Source: Palauibacter sp965207805 (lineage in GTDB: Bacteria; Gemmatimonadota; Gemmatimonadetes; Palauibacterales; Palauibacteraceae). Taken from it: a DNA stretch of 64,000 nt. Under the pieces are notes generated by a model that worked only from the letters and a program-made list of their open reading frames with translations, had not been told where the DNA came from and did no database searches. Positions 9,223-18,191 of this stretch are shown here, one piece after another (position 1 is the stretch's first letter; every line of letters starts with the position of its first letter). The translations under genes were made by a program, and so were the position numbers. The DNA is taken from the NCBI GenBank assembly GCA_965207805.1, contig OZ242312.1, forward strand, positions 2,604,001 to 2,668,000, written 5' to 3'.

Positions 9223-12200
9223 GTCGGCGGCCGTCGGCTCCCCGCTGCTGAACAGGAGCGTGAGCGGATCCGCCTCGCCCCGCAGCGCGTCGGCCAGTGC
9301 CTCGCCGGAGCGCCGGAAGAGGCCGACCTCCGTGACACCGTGGGCATAGCGGCCGGCCATCCCGGTCGCGAACTCGTCGAGATCCCGCGGCAGCTGTTCC
9401 GGCAACGGATCGTCCGGCCCCACGAGGATGTGGAAGCCGTCGGCCGTCTCCTCCGCCACGCCGCACCAGGCGAGCATCTCGAACATCCGGCGGAAGAGGC
9501 GCCCGTGTTCCGGGAGGACGTTCAGCTCCTCCCGGAGTCGCTCCGGATCCACCGTCTCCCCGGCCGTCCTCCGCCAGCCCAGCTCCTCGAGGGTCGCCAG
9601 GGCGCGGGCGTGCGACCAGCGCTCGAGATCCGCCAACATGGCGTTTCGGTCGTCCGGATCGACCCCGGCGTCGGTCAGGTAGCCGGCGAACAACTGTGCG
9701 CCGTCCGCGATGGCGGCCGGGCTCGGGAAGAAATCCGCGGGAGCGACACCCAGCGGGAGTTCGCGCTCGCGCCATGCGACCTCGTACAGCAGGTCCTTGA
9801 TCCCCTCGACCGCCGAGAGCAGCGCCTGCCGCGTGGCCCGCTTCACCGTGTAGCCGCTCAGCCGGCCGAGCGGCGCGCCGTCCGGGTCGTAGATGCGCAG
9901 TTCCCCGCTCAGGACCTCCGCGGGCTCGCCCCCCTCGGCCTCCGCGTCGCGCGACGCTTCGCTCAGGCGTACGTGGCACACCACCCGGTCGGGCAGCCGC
10001 CCGGTCAGCCACAGCCGTTCCCAGCCGAACGGGAGATACGTGGCGCCGCCTTCCGACCCCGCCACGTTGCGGGCCACCCCGACGGCCTGGAAGCAGCCGT
10101 CCAGCACGAGCGGATGCACGTCCAGCCCGTGACCGGCCATGGCCGCCGGCAGCGACACCTCGGCCACCGCCTCCCCCGGGCCGGACCAGGCCCTCCCCAG
10201 CGTGCGGAAGGACGGACCGAGATCGACCCCCGTGCTCGCGCGGTGGCGGTAGTAGTCCGCCACTTCCACGGGCGAGAGATCGGCCCTCAGGCTTTCGAGG
10301 TCGATGCGGCTGCTGTCTTCAGGGTCGGGAACGCCGGCCGCCAGACGACCCTCCACGTGGACCGTCCAGACGCCTTCGCTCCCCCGGCTGAAGATCTGGA
10401 CGCCGCGCGGCGCCGACGGGTCGGGGGCGTCGAGCACGACCTGCAGCGTCCGCCCCGCCGCATCCGTTTCGTCCTCGTCCTCATCGAAGACGAGCGGATT
10501 GTGCAGCTGCATCTCCTCCACGACCACCGACCCGCCCTCCTCGAGGAGGGACGCCGCGATCGTCATGGCTCCGTACAGCGCGCCAGGCGCCACGACGCGG
10601 CCGAACACGCGATGGTCGTCCATCCAGGCCGGATCCGAGGGGAACACGTCCGTCTCGAAGGTGATCTCGCCGCGGGCGGACTCGTGGCGGGCGCCCAGCA
10701 GCGGGTGGCCCGCGCTGCCGCGACGGCGTTTCGGCGGCGCGAGCCAATGGCGGACGCGCTGGAACGGGTAGCTGGGGAGCGAGATCCGTCTCCGCGTCTC
10801 CCCGGCGAAGAGTCCGGCGAAGCGAATCGGGAGGCCCGCCTCGTACGCCGCGGCGACCGCCTCCACGAAACTGTCCGCGCCCTCGGTCCCGGGCGCATCG
10901 GCTGGCGGCGCGGTGAGGCTCGACAGGACCGCCGGAGCTGGCGTCTGTGGCGACTCCGGCCAGGCGGAGGCCGCCATCGGGGCCAGCAGCGATCGAGGAC
11001 CGATCTCCAGCACAAGGTCGACGCCGAGGTCCGCCAACGTCCCGACACCCTGGGCGAAGGCCACCGGCTCGCGCGCGTGCCGCCGCCAGTAGGCCCCGTC
11101 CAGCATCTGCCCGGCCTCCACCGCCCGGCCCGTGAGGTTGCTGACGACGGTGAGGGATGGCGCCTGGATCGCGGCCCCGTCGAGCGACGCCGCCAGTTCG
11201 TCCAGGATGGGATCGACGAGGGCGCTGTGGAACGCCCGCTTCGTGTTCAGACGCCGGACCCGGACGCCCTCCGCCTCGAATCGCTTCGAGATGGCTTCGA
11301 TGTCGGCAACCGGGCCGGAGACCACCTGATGACCGCCGTTGTAGCCCGAGATACTCAGCCCGACGCCGGACGCCTCCGCGTTCACGGCCTCGACCGCGGA
11401 CGCTACCTGCTCGGGCGACGCGAACACCGCGGCCATGCCGCCCTCCTCCATGCGCGACATCAGCGCCCCGCGCGCGGCGGCGAAACGCATCCCGTCCTCG
11501 AGGGAGAACACGCCCGCCGCCTGCGACGCCGCGAGTTCGCCGATGCTGTGCCCGATCACCACGTCGGGGCGGACGCCGAGACTTGCCCACAGCGCCGTCA
11601 GCGCGCACTCCAGCGCGTAGAGCGCGGGCTGCTCCCAAGCCGTGTCGCCGAGATCCCCGGTCCCGTCCGGTCGGCCGAACATCACGTCGAGCAGCGAAGC
11701 GCCTCTCTCTTCGACGAAGACCGCCTCACAGCGGTCCATGACGGCCCGCGCCACCGGCTCGCTCTCGTAGAGCGCCGCTCCCATGCCGGCCCACTGGCTC
11801 CCCTGCCCCGTGTAGGCGAAGGCCACCCGGGCCGGCGCGCCCGCCGGCGCGCCTCCATCCGGCGCGGCCAGGGAGAGAAGTCGCTCCCGCAGCGACGCCG
11901 CGTCACGGAAGACGACGCCCGCGCGGTGGTCGAAATGGCTCCGTCCCACACCGGCCGTCCACGCCATGTCCGAGAGGAGCCGGCCCGAGGCGGGGTCCCC
12001 GGAGGAAGATTCCTCGGCGTGCTCGTCCAGCCACGACACGTACCGTCCGGCGAGGTCGCGGAGCGCCTCCACGGATTTGCCCGACAGCGGAAGCAGGCGC
12101 GCCGCGCGACGGCCGACGTCCTCCGGCACCGGCACGTCCGCCACCGTCTCCGACATGGAAACCGCCACCGGCAGTCCGGCCCCCGCGGCCCAGTCCCCAT

Positions 12201-13554
12201 CGGCCGGGGCTTCCTCCGGGGCCTCGTCCGGGGCGCGGTACTCCTCCATCACGAGGTGGGCGTTCGTCCCCGAGATCCCGAACGAGTTCACCCCCGCGCG
12301 TCGCGGCCCGTCCAGACGGCTCGGCCACTCCATCATCGAAGAGGTCACCCGGAGCGGGAGACGGTCCCAGTCGAGGCTCGGGTTGGGATCGTGGAAATGG
12401 AGGTGCTTCGGAATCACGCCGCGGTGCAGGACCAGCGCCGCCTTGATCACGCCCGCCACGCCGGCGGCCGATTCCAGGTGCCCGATGTTCGTCTTCACCG
12501 AGCCCATGAGAAGGGGGTTGTCGGCGTCCCGACCCTCCCCGTAGACCGCCACCACCGCGTTGGCCTCGATCGGGTCGCCCACCGTGGTTCCCGTCCCGTG
12601 GGCCTCCAGGTAGTCGACTTCGAGGGGAGAGACGCCCGCGTCCGCCAGCGCCGTGAGCATCACTTCTTCCAGCGCCGGCGTGTGCGGCACCGTGAGTCCG
12701 GTGCTCGCCCCGCCGTGGTTCACCGCCGAGCCGCGAATCACGGCCCAGATCCGGTCGCCGTCCGCCGCCGCCTCGCTCAGCCGCTTGAGGACGACGACCC
12801 CGCACCCCTCGCCCCGCACGTATCCGTTGGCCGACGCGTCTAAGGTTTTGCACTGCCCATCGGGCGACAGCATCATGGCGTCCGCGCGGAGTTCGTAGAT
12901 GCGGCCGTTGAGGATCGCCTGTACGCCGCCGGCGATGGCCAGATCCGCCCTGCCCTGCTGCAGGTCCGCCACCGCGTCGTGGACCGAGACCATGGAGGAC
13001 GCGCACGCGGCGTCCACCGCTTTCGCCGGCCCCCGGAGCCCGAGCACGAAGGAGACCCGGCCGCTGGTGCCGTTCAGGTTCGTGCCGCTGAGCGCGTAGA
13101 GGCAGCTGGCCGCCTCGGCGGGCTTGCTCGAGTCCACGACGAGCATTCGATACTCGTCGTTGCTGATCCCGGTGTAGACGCCGGTGAGCGTCTCCCTCAG
13201 CCCGTCGGGATCGATCCCCGCGTCCTCGAGCGCCTCCCAACTCGTCTCCAGCATCATGCGCTGCTGCGGATCCAGCAGTTCCGCTTCGACGGGGGAGATC
13301 CTGAAGAACGCGTCGTCGAACTGGTCGATATCGTCCACGAAGGCGCCGAAACGGCAGCCGTCGCTCAGGACCGCGTTGTCCCCGAAGATCTGACCCCAAC
13401 GCCCCACGCCGGAACCGGGGACCCCCTCCTGGACGGAGTTCCCGCCCTCCTCGAGCAATCGCCAGAACGCCGGAATGCTCGACGCGCCGGGAAAACGACA
13501 CGCCATTCCGATGATCGCGATCGGCTCCGCCCGCCGCCCGTTTCGATCTGCCAT
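9220..13554 (-). CDS. Type I polyketide synthase, N-terminal part (KS-AT-DH and linker)
   Basis: First 1445 residues of a large multidomain synthase that condenses and reduces acyl chains on its own ACP. Ketosynthase about 10-435: Cys184 in ACASS, His in EAHGTGT, His in NIGHLE, all catalytic residues present. Acyltransferase about 575-870: Ser670 in GHSIG and an RAFHS motif, both favouring malonyl-CoA over methylmalonyl-CoA. Dehydratase about 950-1230: His981 in DDHRVFG and Asp1152 in LDGCFQ. The ATG at 13554 is chosen because AAGGGG (13564-13569, minus strand) lies 9 nt upstream; the frame extends to 13632, but that region looks like divergent-promoter DNA. With the downstream part this is one fully reducing, C-methylating module plus a degenerate KS-AT, and it should make methyl-branched reduced chains. 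The promoter is shared with a divergent creatininase-like gene. Confidence 0.92.
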
Positions 13555-13735
13555 GGTTATGGTCCCCTTGCCGGCCGGCTTCCCCGGACCGGACATTTGT
13601 TCGGCCGCAACGTCACCCGAAAGCAGTGTCACTCCAGAATATGACGTGAAATATCATGCCGTTGTAGTCCGGCCAATCCGGCCCGGCTCCGTCCCGGCCG
13701 ATTCCGGTCCGGCACGAGGAAACAGGAGGAGGACG
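13555..13735. promoter_or_regulatory. Divergent control region between PKS and creatininase-like gene
   Basis: 181 bp between two divergent start codons. It holds the ribosome-binding sites of both genes (AAGGGG on the minus strand at 13564-13569; AGGAGGAGG on the plus strand at 13724-13732). It also holds an AT-richer patch at 13636-13660 that stands out from the GC-rich surroundings. Only weak -10-like hexamers are visible, so no promoter is assigned. Confidence 0.4.
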
Positions 13736-14647
13736 ATGACGCACGCCCGCTCGACGTTGACCGCCCTGATCGCGCTGGTGGCGATCCCCCTCGCGGTCCC
13801 GGCCGGAGCCATGGGCCAGAACCGGGACATGACGCCGGAGGAGCGCGCCCGTCTCATGGCCGAATACGAGGCCCGGATCGACGCCGAACTCATCTCGGAG
13901 CGCCCGATCGAAATGTTCGACTCGATCTGGATCGAGGAACTCACGTGGATGGAAGTCCGCGACATGATGGCGGACGGGTACAACATCGCGATCGTGTCCA
14001 CGGGCGGCATCGAGCAGAATGGGCCCTACGTCGCCACGGGCAAGCACAACTACGTGCTGCAGGGGACGTGCGAGGCCATCGCCCGGGAGCTGGGCAGCGC
14101 GCTGTGCGCGCCGATCATGAAGCTCGTTCCCGAGGGAAATATCGACGAACCCTCCGGCCACATGCGCTACCCCGGCACGATCTCGCTCCGCCAGGAGACC
14201 TTCGAGGCGGTGCTGGATGACGTCGCTTCGAGCCTCCGGGCGCACGGCTTCGAGCACATCGTCTTCATCGGCGACAGCGGCGGGAACGTACAGGGGATGG
14301 CGAACGTCGCGGCACGCCTCAACGAGCGCTGGGACAACGCCCACGCCCATCACATCCCCGAGTACTACCGCTACGGAGGCGGGGACTTCCTCGAGTCCGA
14401 GCTGGGGATCGTGGAGACGGAGAACGACGGCATCCACGACAGCTTCGGCATCACGACCCTGATGATGACCGTCGACCCCACCGTCGTCCGCTACGACCAG
14501 CGCGTGGAGGCGGGGCTCGCAAAGATCAACGGCGTCCCGATCGCCCCGAAGGAGAAGACGATCGACATCGGCCTCAAGCTCCGCGCCTACCGGACCGCGC
14601 TCACCGTCGAGAAGATCCGCGAGTCCATCGCCAACACCGGCACGTAA
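13736..14647 (+). CDS. Secreted creatininase-family protein with altered metal ligands
   Basis: 303 residues. The ATG at 13736 follows a strong AGGAGGAGG site and opens a signal peptide (ALIALVAIPLAVPAGAMG), so the protein is exported. The body matches the creatininase/creatinine amidohydrolase fold: GGIEQNGPY, HMRYPGTIS and GDSGGN align with the family's EQHGPH, H..FPGT and NGHGGN. Family members are Zn/Mn amidohydrolases acting on creatinine or cyclic amides. Here the His of EQH is Asn95, the Asp of the TD pair appears to be His, and the His of NGHGGN is Ser181, so the classical binuclear site is largely absent. It may be a non-enzymatic or differently active branch. A GC hairpin follows the stop. 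Confidence 0.8.
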   Translation: MTHARSTLTALIALVAIPLAVPAGAMGQNRDMTPEERARLMAEYEARIDAELISERPIEMFDSIWIEELTWMEVRDMMADGYNIAIVSTGGIEQNGPYVATGKHNYVLQGTCEAIARELGSALCAPIMKLVPEGNIDEPSGHMRYPGTISLRQETFEAVLDDVASSLRAHGFEHIVFIGDSGGNVQGMANVAARLNERWDNAHAHHIPEYYRYGGGDFLESELGIVETENDGIHDSFGITTLMMTVDPTVVRYDQRVEAGLAKINGVPIAPKEKTIDIGLKLRAYRTALTVEKIRESIANTGT

Positions 14648-14667
14648 CGCGAGTTTCCCACCCGCTC

Positions 14668-14697
14668 AGCCCGCGCGGCTCACGGTCCGCGCGGGCT
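14668..14697 (+). terminator. Hairpin terminator after creatininase-like gene
   Basis: AGCCCGCGCGG at 14668-14678 pairs perfectly with CCGCGCGGGCT at 14687-14697 across an 8-nt loop, 20 bp after the stop codon. No long T-run follows, so it may be weak. Confidence 0.55.
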
Positions 14698-14765
14698 CGT
14701 TGAATCTCACCGCCCCCCGCGAGGCGTAACACTTCCTTTCGGCCGGCTCCACGAAAGAAGAACGA

Positions 14766-15842
14766 GTGGCGAGTCCCCAACCGAGTTCCCCCATCCCCGC
14801 GCGAAGCAAGCTGATCGTCGGCACGCTCGCGTTCGGCGGACTCACCGCGCTGGGGCTCGTGGCGCTCATCCGGTGGCGCCCTCCTTCCGAACTCGACAGC
14901 ATCCTCGCCCGCATCACGCCGGGGTTCGCCGTCGCGCTGCTGGCGCTGCTCGCGTTGGATTTCACGCTGGGCGGCCTCCGATATCGACTGCTCCTCGACG
15001 GCCGCGTCTTCTCGCGCGTCTCGCTCTGGCACTGCATGCGGGCGAACTGGGCGAACATGCTGCTAGGCGCGATCACGCCGGCGCAGACAGGCGGTGGCGC
15101 CGCGCAACTCTATGTGCTGTGCCGGCGCGGGGCGCGGCTGTCCGAAGCGATTCTCTGCTCACTGCTGACGTTCGTGGCCACCCTGCTTTTCTTCGCGTTG
15201 GGCGGCCTCGCCGCCCTGGGGTTCCTGCCGGGCGAGGCGTTGTCCGGGGGCGTGCTGATCGCGCTCGCAGTCGCGGTGGCGGTCATTGCGATGCTGGCCG
15301 CGCTGCTGATTTCGGCCGTCGCGGCCCAGCGGCGAACCGTTCGGTTGCTCCGACGCTTCCTCAACGTGGTTTCAAGGCGGGGGACGCGGGTCCGGCGCTG
15401 GGCGGCGGCGGGCAGGCGCCTGCTGAGCCGTGAGATCGACCGGCTGGCCTCCGGGGTCCGGGCGGTGGCCTCGCGCGGCAAGGTGACGCTCGTCTGGGTG
15501 TGCGCCGCGACCGCCGTCCTCTACCTCAACAAGTACTTCATGGGCTACGTCCTCGCGGCGGCGCTCCAGGGGCCGGTCGACCTCTCCTTCATCGGGCTCC
15601 AGCTCCTGCAACACATCGTCCTCTATTTCTCGCCGACGCCGGGCGCCTCCGGCGTCGCGGAGGCCTCGACGGGGCTGCTGATGAATCGGGTGCTGCTCGC
15701 TGAGGTGACGGTGCTGTGGGTCGTGGGCTGGCGGCTGCTCACAACGTTTTTCGGGACGATCCTGGGAGCGGTCGTGCTGTTCGCCGAGGCGCGGCGACAC
15801 GTCGATGACGTCCGGACCGAGGAGAGGGGGACGGGGGCGTGA
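14766..15842 (+). CDS. YbhN/UPF0104 family membrane protein (flippase-like)
   Basis: 358 residues with about 8 hydrophobic helices. The family signatures are PAQTGGGAAQLYVLCRRG in the first half and PTPGASGVAEASTG in the second, matching the transmembrane domain of lysylphosphatidylglycerol synthases (AglD/UPF0104 fold). Proteins of this type move lipids or lipid-linked molecules across the inner membrane. The start is a GTG at 14766 with a GAAAGAAG stretch upstream. Its stop overlaps the next gene's GTG by 4 bp, which points to a lipid-related operon with the phospholipase D-like enzyme downstream. The substrate is unknown. Confidence 0.85.
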   Translation: MASPQPSSPIPARSKLIVGTLAFGGLTALGLVALIRWRPPSELDSILARITPGFAVALLALLALDFTLGGLRYRLLLDGRVFSRVSLWHCMRANWANMLLGAITPAQTGGGAAQLYVLCRRGARLSEAILCSLLTFVATLLFFALGGLAALGFLPGEALSGGVLIALAVAVAVIAMLAALLISAVAAQRRTVRLLRRFLNVVSRRGTRVRRWAAAGRRLLSREIDRLASGVRAVASRGKVTLVWVCAATAVLYLNKYFMGYVLAAALQGPVDLSFIGLQLLQHIVLYFSPTPGASGVAEASTGLLMNRVLLAEVTVLWVVGWRLLTTFFGTILGAVVLFAEARRHVDDVRTEERGTGA

Positions 15843-16984
15843 AACTCTGCGTCGGCGGGGCCGAGTTCTGGAAACGCCTCGAACGCGACATCCGCGGCGC
15901 GCGCGACTACGTCTACATACAGACGCTCTCCTTCGAGGGGGACGCGGCCGGGCTGGGCCTGGCGGAAGCCGTGCTGGCCTGTGAAGCGCCGCGCAAGCGC
16001 ATCGTCGCCGACGCCGTGACGAAGTACCTGATCAACGACCGGTTCATCGGCCTGCCGCGCGCGCGGCGCGACCCGGCCCTGCAGCGCGAGGTCGCGGCCA
16101 CCGGCGAGATGTGCGACCGGCTGGAACGCGGCGGGGTGCCCGTGAGGTTCACGTGGCCCGTGGGACGGCGATTCCACCGACTCATCGCCCGCAACCACAA
16201 GAAGCTGGTCGCGATCGACGACCGGATCGCCTACCTGGGCGGCATCAACTTCAGCGAGCACAACTTCGCCTGGCACGACTTCATGATCCGGATCGAGAGC
16301 CCCGGGATCGCGGCGTTCCTGCGCGAGGACTTCGAGCATACCTGGCGGGGACACGACCGGGCCGCCGCCGCGGAGATCGACGGCGACGAGATCGTGGTCG
16401 GCGAGGGCCGGGGCAACGCCGGGCTGCGCGACGCCGTCTCCCGCGCGCTCGATCGGGCAACCGACCGGATCGTCGTCCAGTGCCCGTACATCAGCGAGCC
16501 CTTCTGGAGCGCCCTCGGCCGGGCGCACCGCCGCGGCGTGCACGTCACAGTGATGATGCCGGAGGATCACAACCGGGCCGTCATGAAATGGGGGACGCTC
16601 GACGCGTCGCGGCGCGAAGGCTTCGAGGTTCTCATGCTGCCCGGTCCCATGACGCACGCGAAGGTGATGCGGATCGACGACACGGTCGTCCTCGGTTCGG
16701 CGAACTTCGACTACGTGAGCTTTCGCATGCAGCCGGAGATCGTCCTCATCACGAGCGCGCCCGATCTCGTCCGCGATATCGGAGAGCGCATACTGGAGCC
16801 CGATCTCGCGCGCTGCCGGGAGCCGGCGGAGGAGCGCCGCCAGCGGTGGCGCGAGCACCTGGGCGGCATCTCGATGCGCGTGCTGGAGTCGCTGTCCTCC
16901 ACGGTACGCGAGCGCCGGCCGAGCCCGATCCCGCTCGCGACGTGGCGCGACGGACGCGCAAAGCCGGGCCGACGACGGGATTGA
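15839..16984 (+). CDS. Phospholipase D / cardiolipin synthase-like protein
   Basis: 381 residues with two HKD motifs, NHKKLVAIDD followed by YLGGINFSEHN, and THAKVMRIDD followed by LGSANFD. These pair to form the phospholipase D active site, which transfers phosphatidyl groups through a phospho-His intermediate. Bacterial relatives make cardiolipin from phosphatidylglycerol. The N-terminal membrane helices of classic Cls are absent, so this is the short ClsB-like form, probably membrane-associated on the cytoplasmic side. The GTG start overlaps the upstream flippase-like gene by 4 bp, and the next gene starts 4 bp after its stop. A nuclease-type or other transfer activity of the superfamily cannot be excluded. 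Confidence 0.85.
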   Translation: MKLCVGGAEFWKRLERDIRGARDYVYIQTLSFEGDAAGLGLAEAVLACEAPRKRIVADAVTKYLINDRFIGLPRARRDPALQREVAATGEMCDRLERGGVPVRFTWPVGRRFHRLIARNHKKLVAIDDRIAYLGGINFSEHNFAWHDFMIRIESPGIAAFLREDFEHTWRGHDRAAAAEIDGDEIVVGEGRGNAGLRDAVSRALDRATDRIVVQCPYISEPFWSALGRAHRRGVHVTVMMPEDHNRAVMKWGTLDASRREGFEVLMLPGPMTHAKVMRIDDTVVLGSANFDYVSFRMQPEIVLITSAPDLVRDIGERILEPDLARCREPAEERRQRWREHLGGISMRVLESLSSTVRERRPSPIPLATWRDGRAKPGRRRD

Positions 16985-16988
16985 ACCG

Positions 16989-18095
16989 ATGACTTCGTGG
17001 TTTCGGCGGTACCTGCTCCCCGGCTTCGTCTTCCAGTCCATCATCATCGCGGGCGGGTACGGGACGGGGCGCGAACTCGTGGAGTTCTTCCTCCGCTTCG
17101 GTCCGCTGGGCGGACTACTGGGGATGCTCCTTCCGTCCACGATCCTCGTCAGCATCACCGCCATGGCTTCGTTCGAGTTCGTACGCGTCTTCGGGACGTA
17201 CGACTACCGAACGTTCTTCCAGCGTCTGCTGGGGCGCGGCTGGTTCGTGTACGAGATCGGGTATCTTGCGGCCGTCCTCCTCATCCTGGCCGTGATCGGC
17301 TCCGCCGCGGGGACGTTCCTGCTGGAGACGTTCGGGCTGCCGTACGCGGCCGGCGTGGTCGGGCTCCTCGTCACCGTCGGCTTCCTCGTCTTCAAGGGGA
17401 CGGACGCGATCGAGCGCTTCCTGTCGGGCTGGTCGTTCGTCCTCTACGGCGTCTACCTGGTGTTCTTCGCCTGGTCCATCGGCGCCTTCGGAGAGGCGAT
17501 CGGCGCGGCGTTCGCGTCGGGCGAGGCACGGGAGGGATGGGCGCTCTCCGGGTTCCGCTACGGGGTGCTGCAGGTGTCGCTCGTACCCGCGATGCTGTTC
17601 GCGACGCGCCACATCCGGCGGCGGCGGGAGGCGCTGTGGGCGGGCGCCCTCACCGGGCCGATCGCGATCATTCCCGGCGTCCTCTTCCTCGTGGCGATGG
17701 CGGGGCAGTACCCGGGCATCGTGGACCGCCCCGTACCCGCCAACTACCTCCTCGAACTGCTCGGGTCGCGGGGATTCCAGATCGCCTTCCAGGTCGTCCT
17801 CTTCGGCACCCTCATCGAGTCCGGCACCGGCGTGATCCACGCGTTCAACGAGCGGGTCGCAGGCGTGTTCGCGGCCCGCAGGGCCCACATGCCCCCGACG
17901 CTGCGTCCGGCCGTGGCGGTTCTTCTCCTCATCCTCGCCTCGCTCCTGTCGCGGTTCGGGATCATCGACCTCATCGCGACCGGCTACGGCGCGCTGAGCT
18001 GGGCCTTCCTCTTCATCTTCGTGCTTCCGCTGCTGACCATCGGGATGTACAGGCTGTACCGGGGCGGAGGCGGGGGGCGCGGAGGATCCGCGTAG
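16989..18095 (+). CDS. YkvI-type multi-span membrane protein
   Basis: 368 residues with about 10 hydrophobic helices, starting FQSIIIAGGYGTGREL, the glycine-rich first helix typical of YkvI-like proteins in the amino acid-polyamine-cation transporter superfamily. It ends in a cytoplasmic Gly/Arg-rich tail (YRGGGGGRGG). No substrate is known for the family. It is the last gene of a tight three-gene run with the lipid-flippase-like and PLD-like genes, so a link to envelope lipid metabolism is possible but unproven. Confidence 0.75.
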   Translation: MTSWFRRYLLPGFVFQSIIIAGGYGTGRELVEFFLRFGPLGGLLGMLLPSTILVSITAMASFEFVRVFGTYDYRTFFQRLLGRGWFVYEIGYLAAVLLILAVIGSAAGTFLLETFGLPYAAGVVGLLVTVGFLVFKGTDAIERFLSGWSFVLYGVYLVFFAWSIGAFGEAIGAAFASGEAREGWALSGFRYGVLQVSLVPAMLFATRHIRRRREALWAGALTGPIAIIPGVLFLVAMAGQYPGIVDRPVPANYLLELLGSRGFQIAFQVVLFGTLIESGTGVIHAFNERVAGVFAARRAHMPPTLRPAVAVLLLILASLLSRFGIIDLIATGYGALSWAFLFIFVLPLLTIGMYRLYRGGGGGRGGSA

Positions 18096-18117
18096 GGCGA
18101 AATCGCGTCGGCGTCCC

Positions 18118-18123
18118 TATATT
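18118..18123 (+). promoter_or_regulatory. Possible -10 box upstream of DUF1592 operon
   Basis: TATATT (5 of 6 matches to TATAAT) stands out in very GC-rich DNA, 69 bp before the DUF1592 start. No convincing -35 box is found at the usual spacing. Confidence 0.3.
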
Positions 18124-18191
18124 GAAGGGTTAGGCAGGAGAAGGTCCGAGGAGCCAGATCGCACCGCCGGTCGCGGAGGACGAGCGATTCC

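Noticed and set aside
8938..12843. 1301-residue plus-strand open frame inside the PKS
   Set aside because: Antisense shadow of KS, AT and DH domains, with no recognisable sequence.
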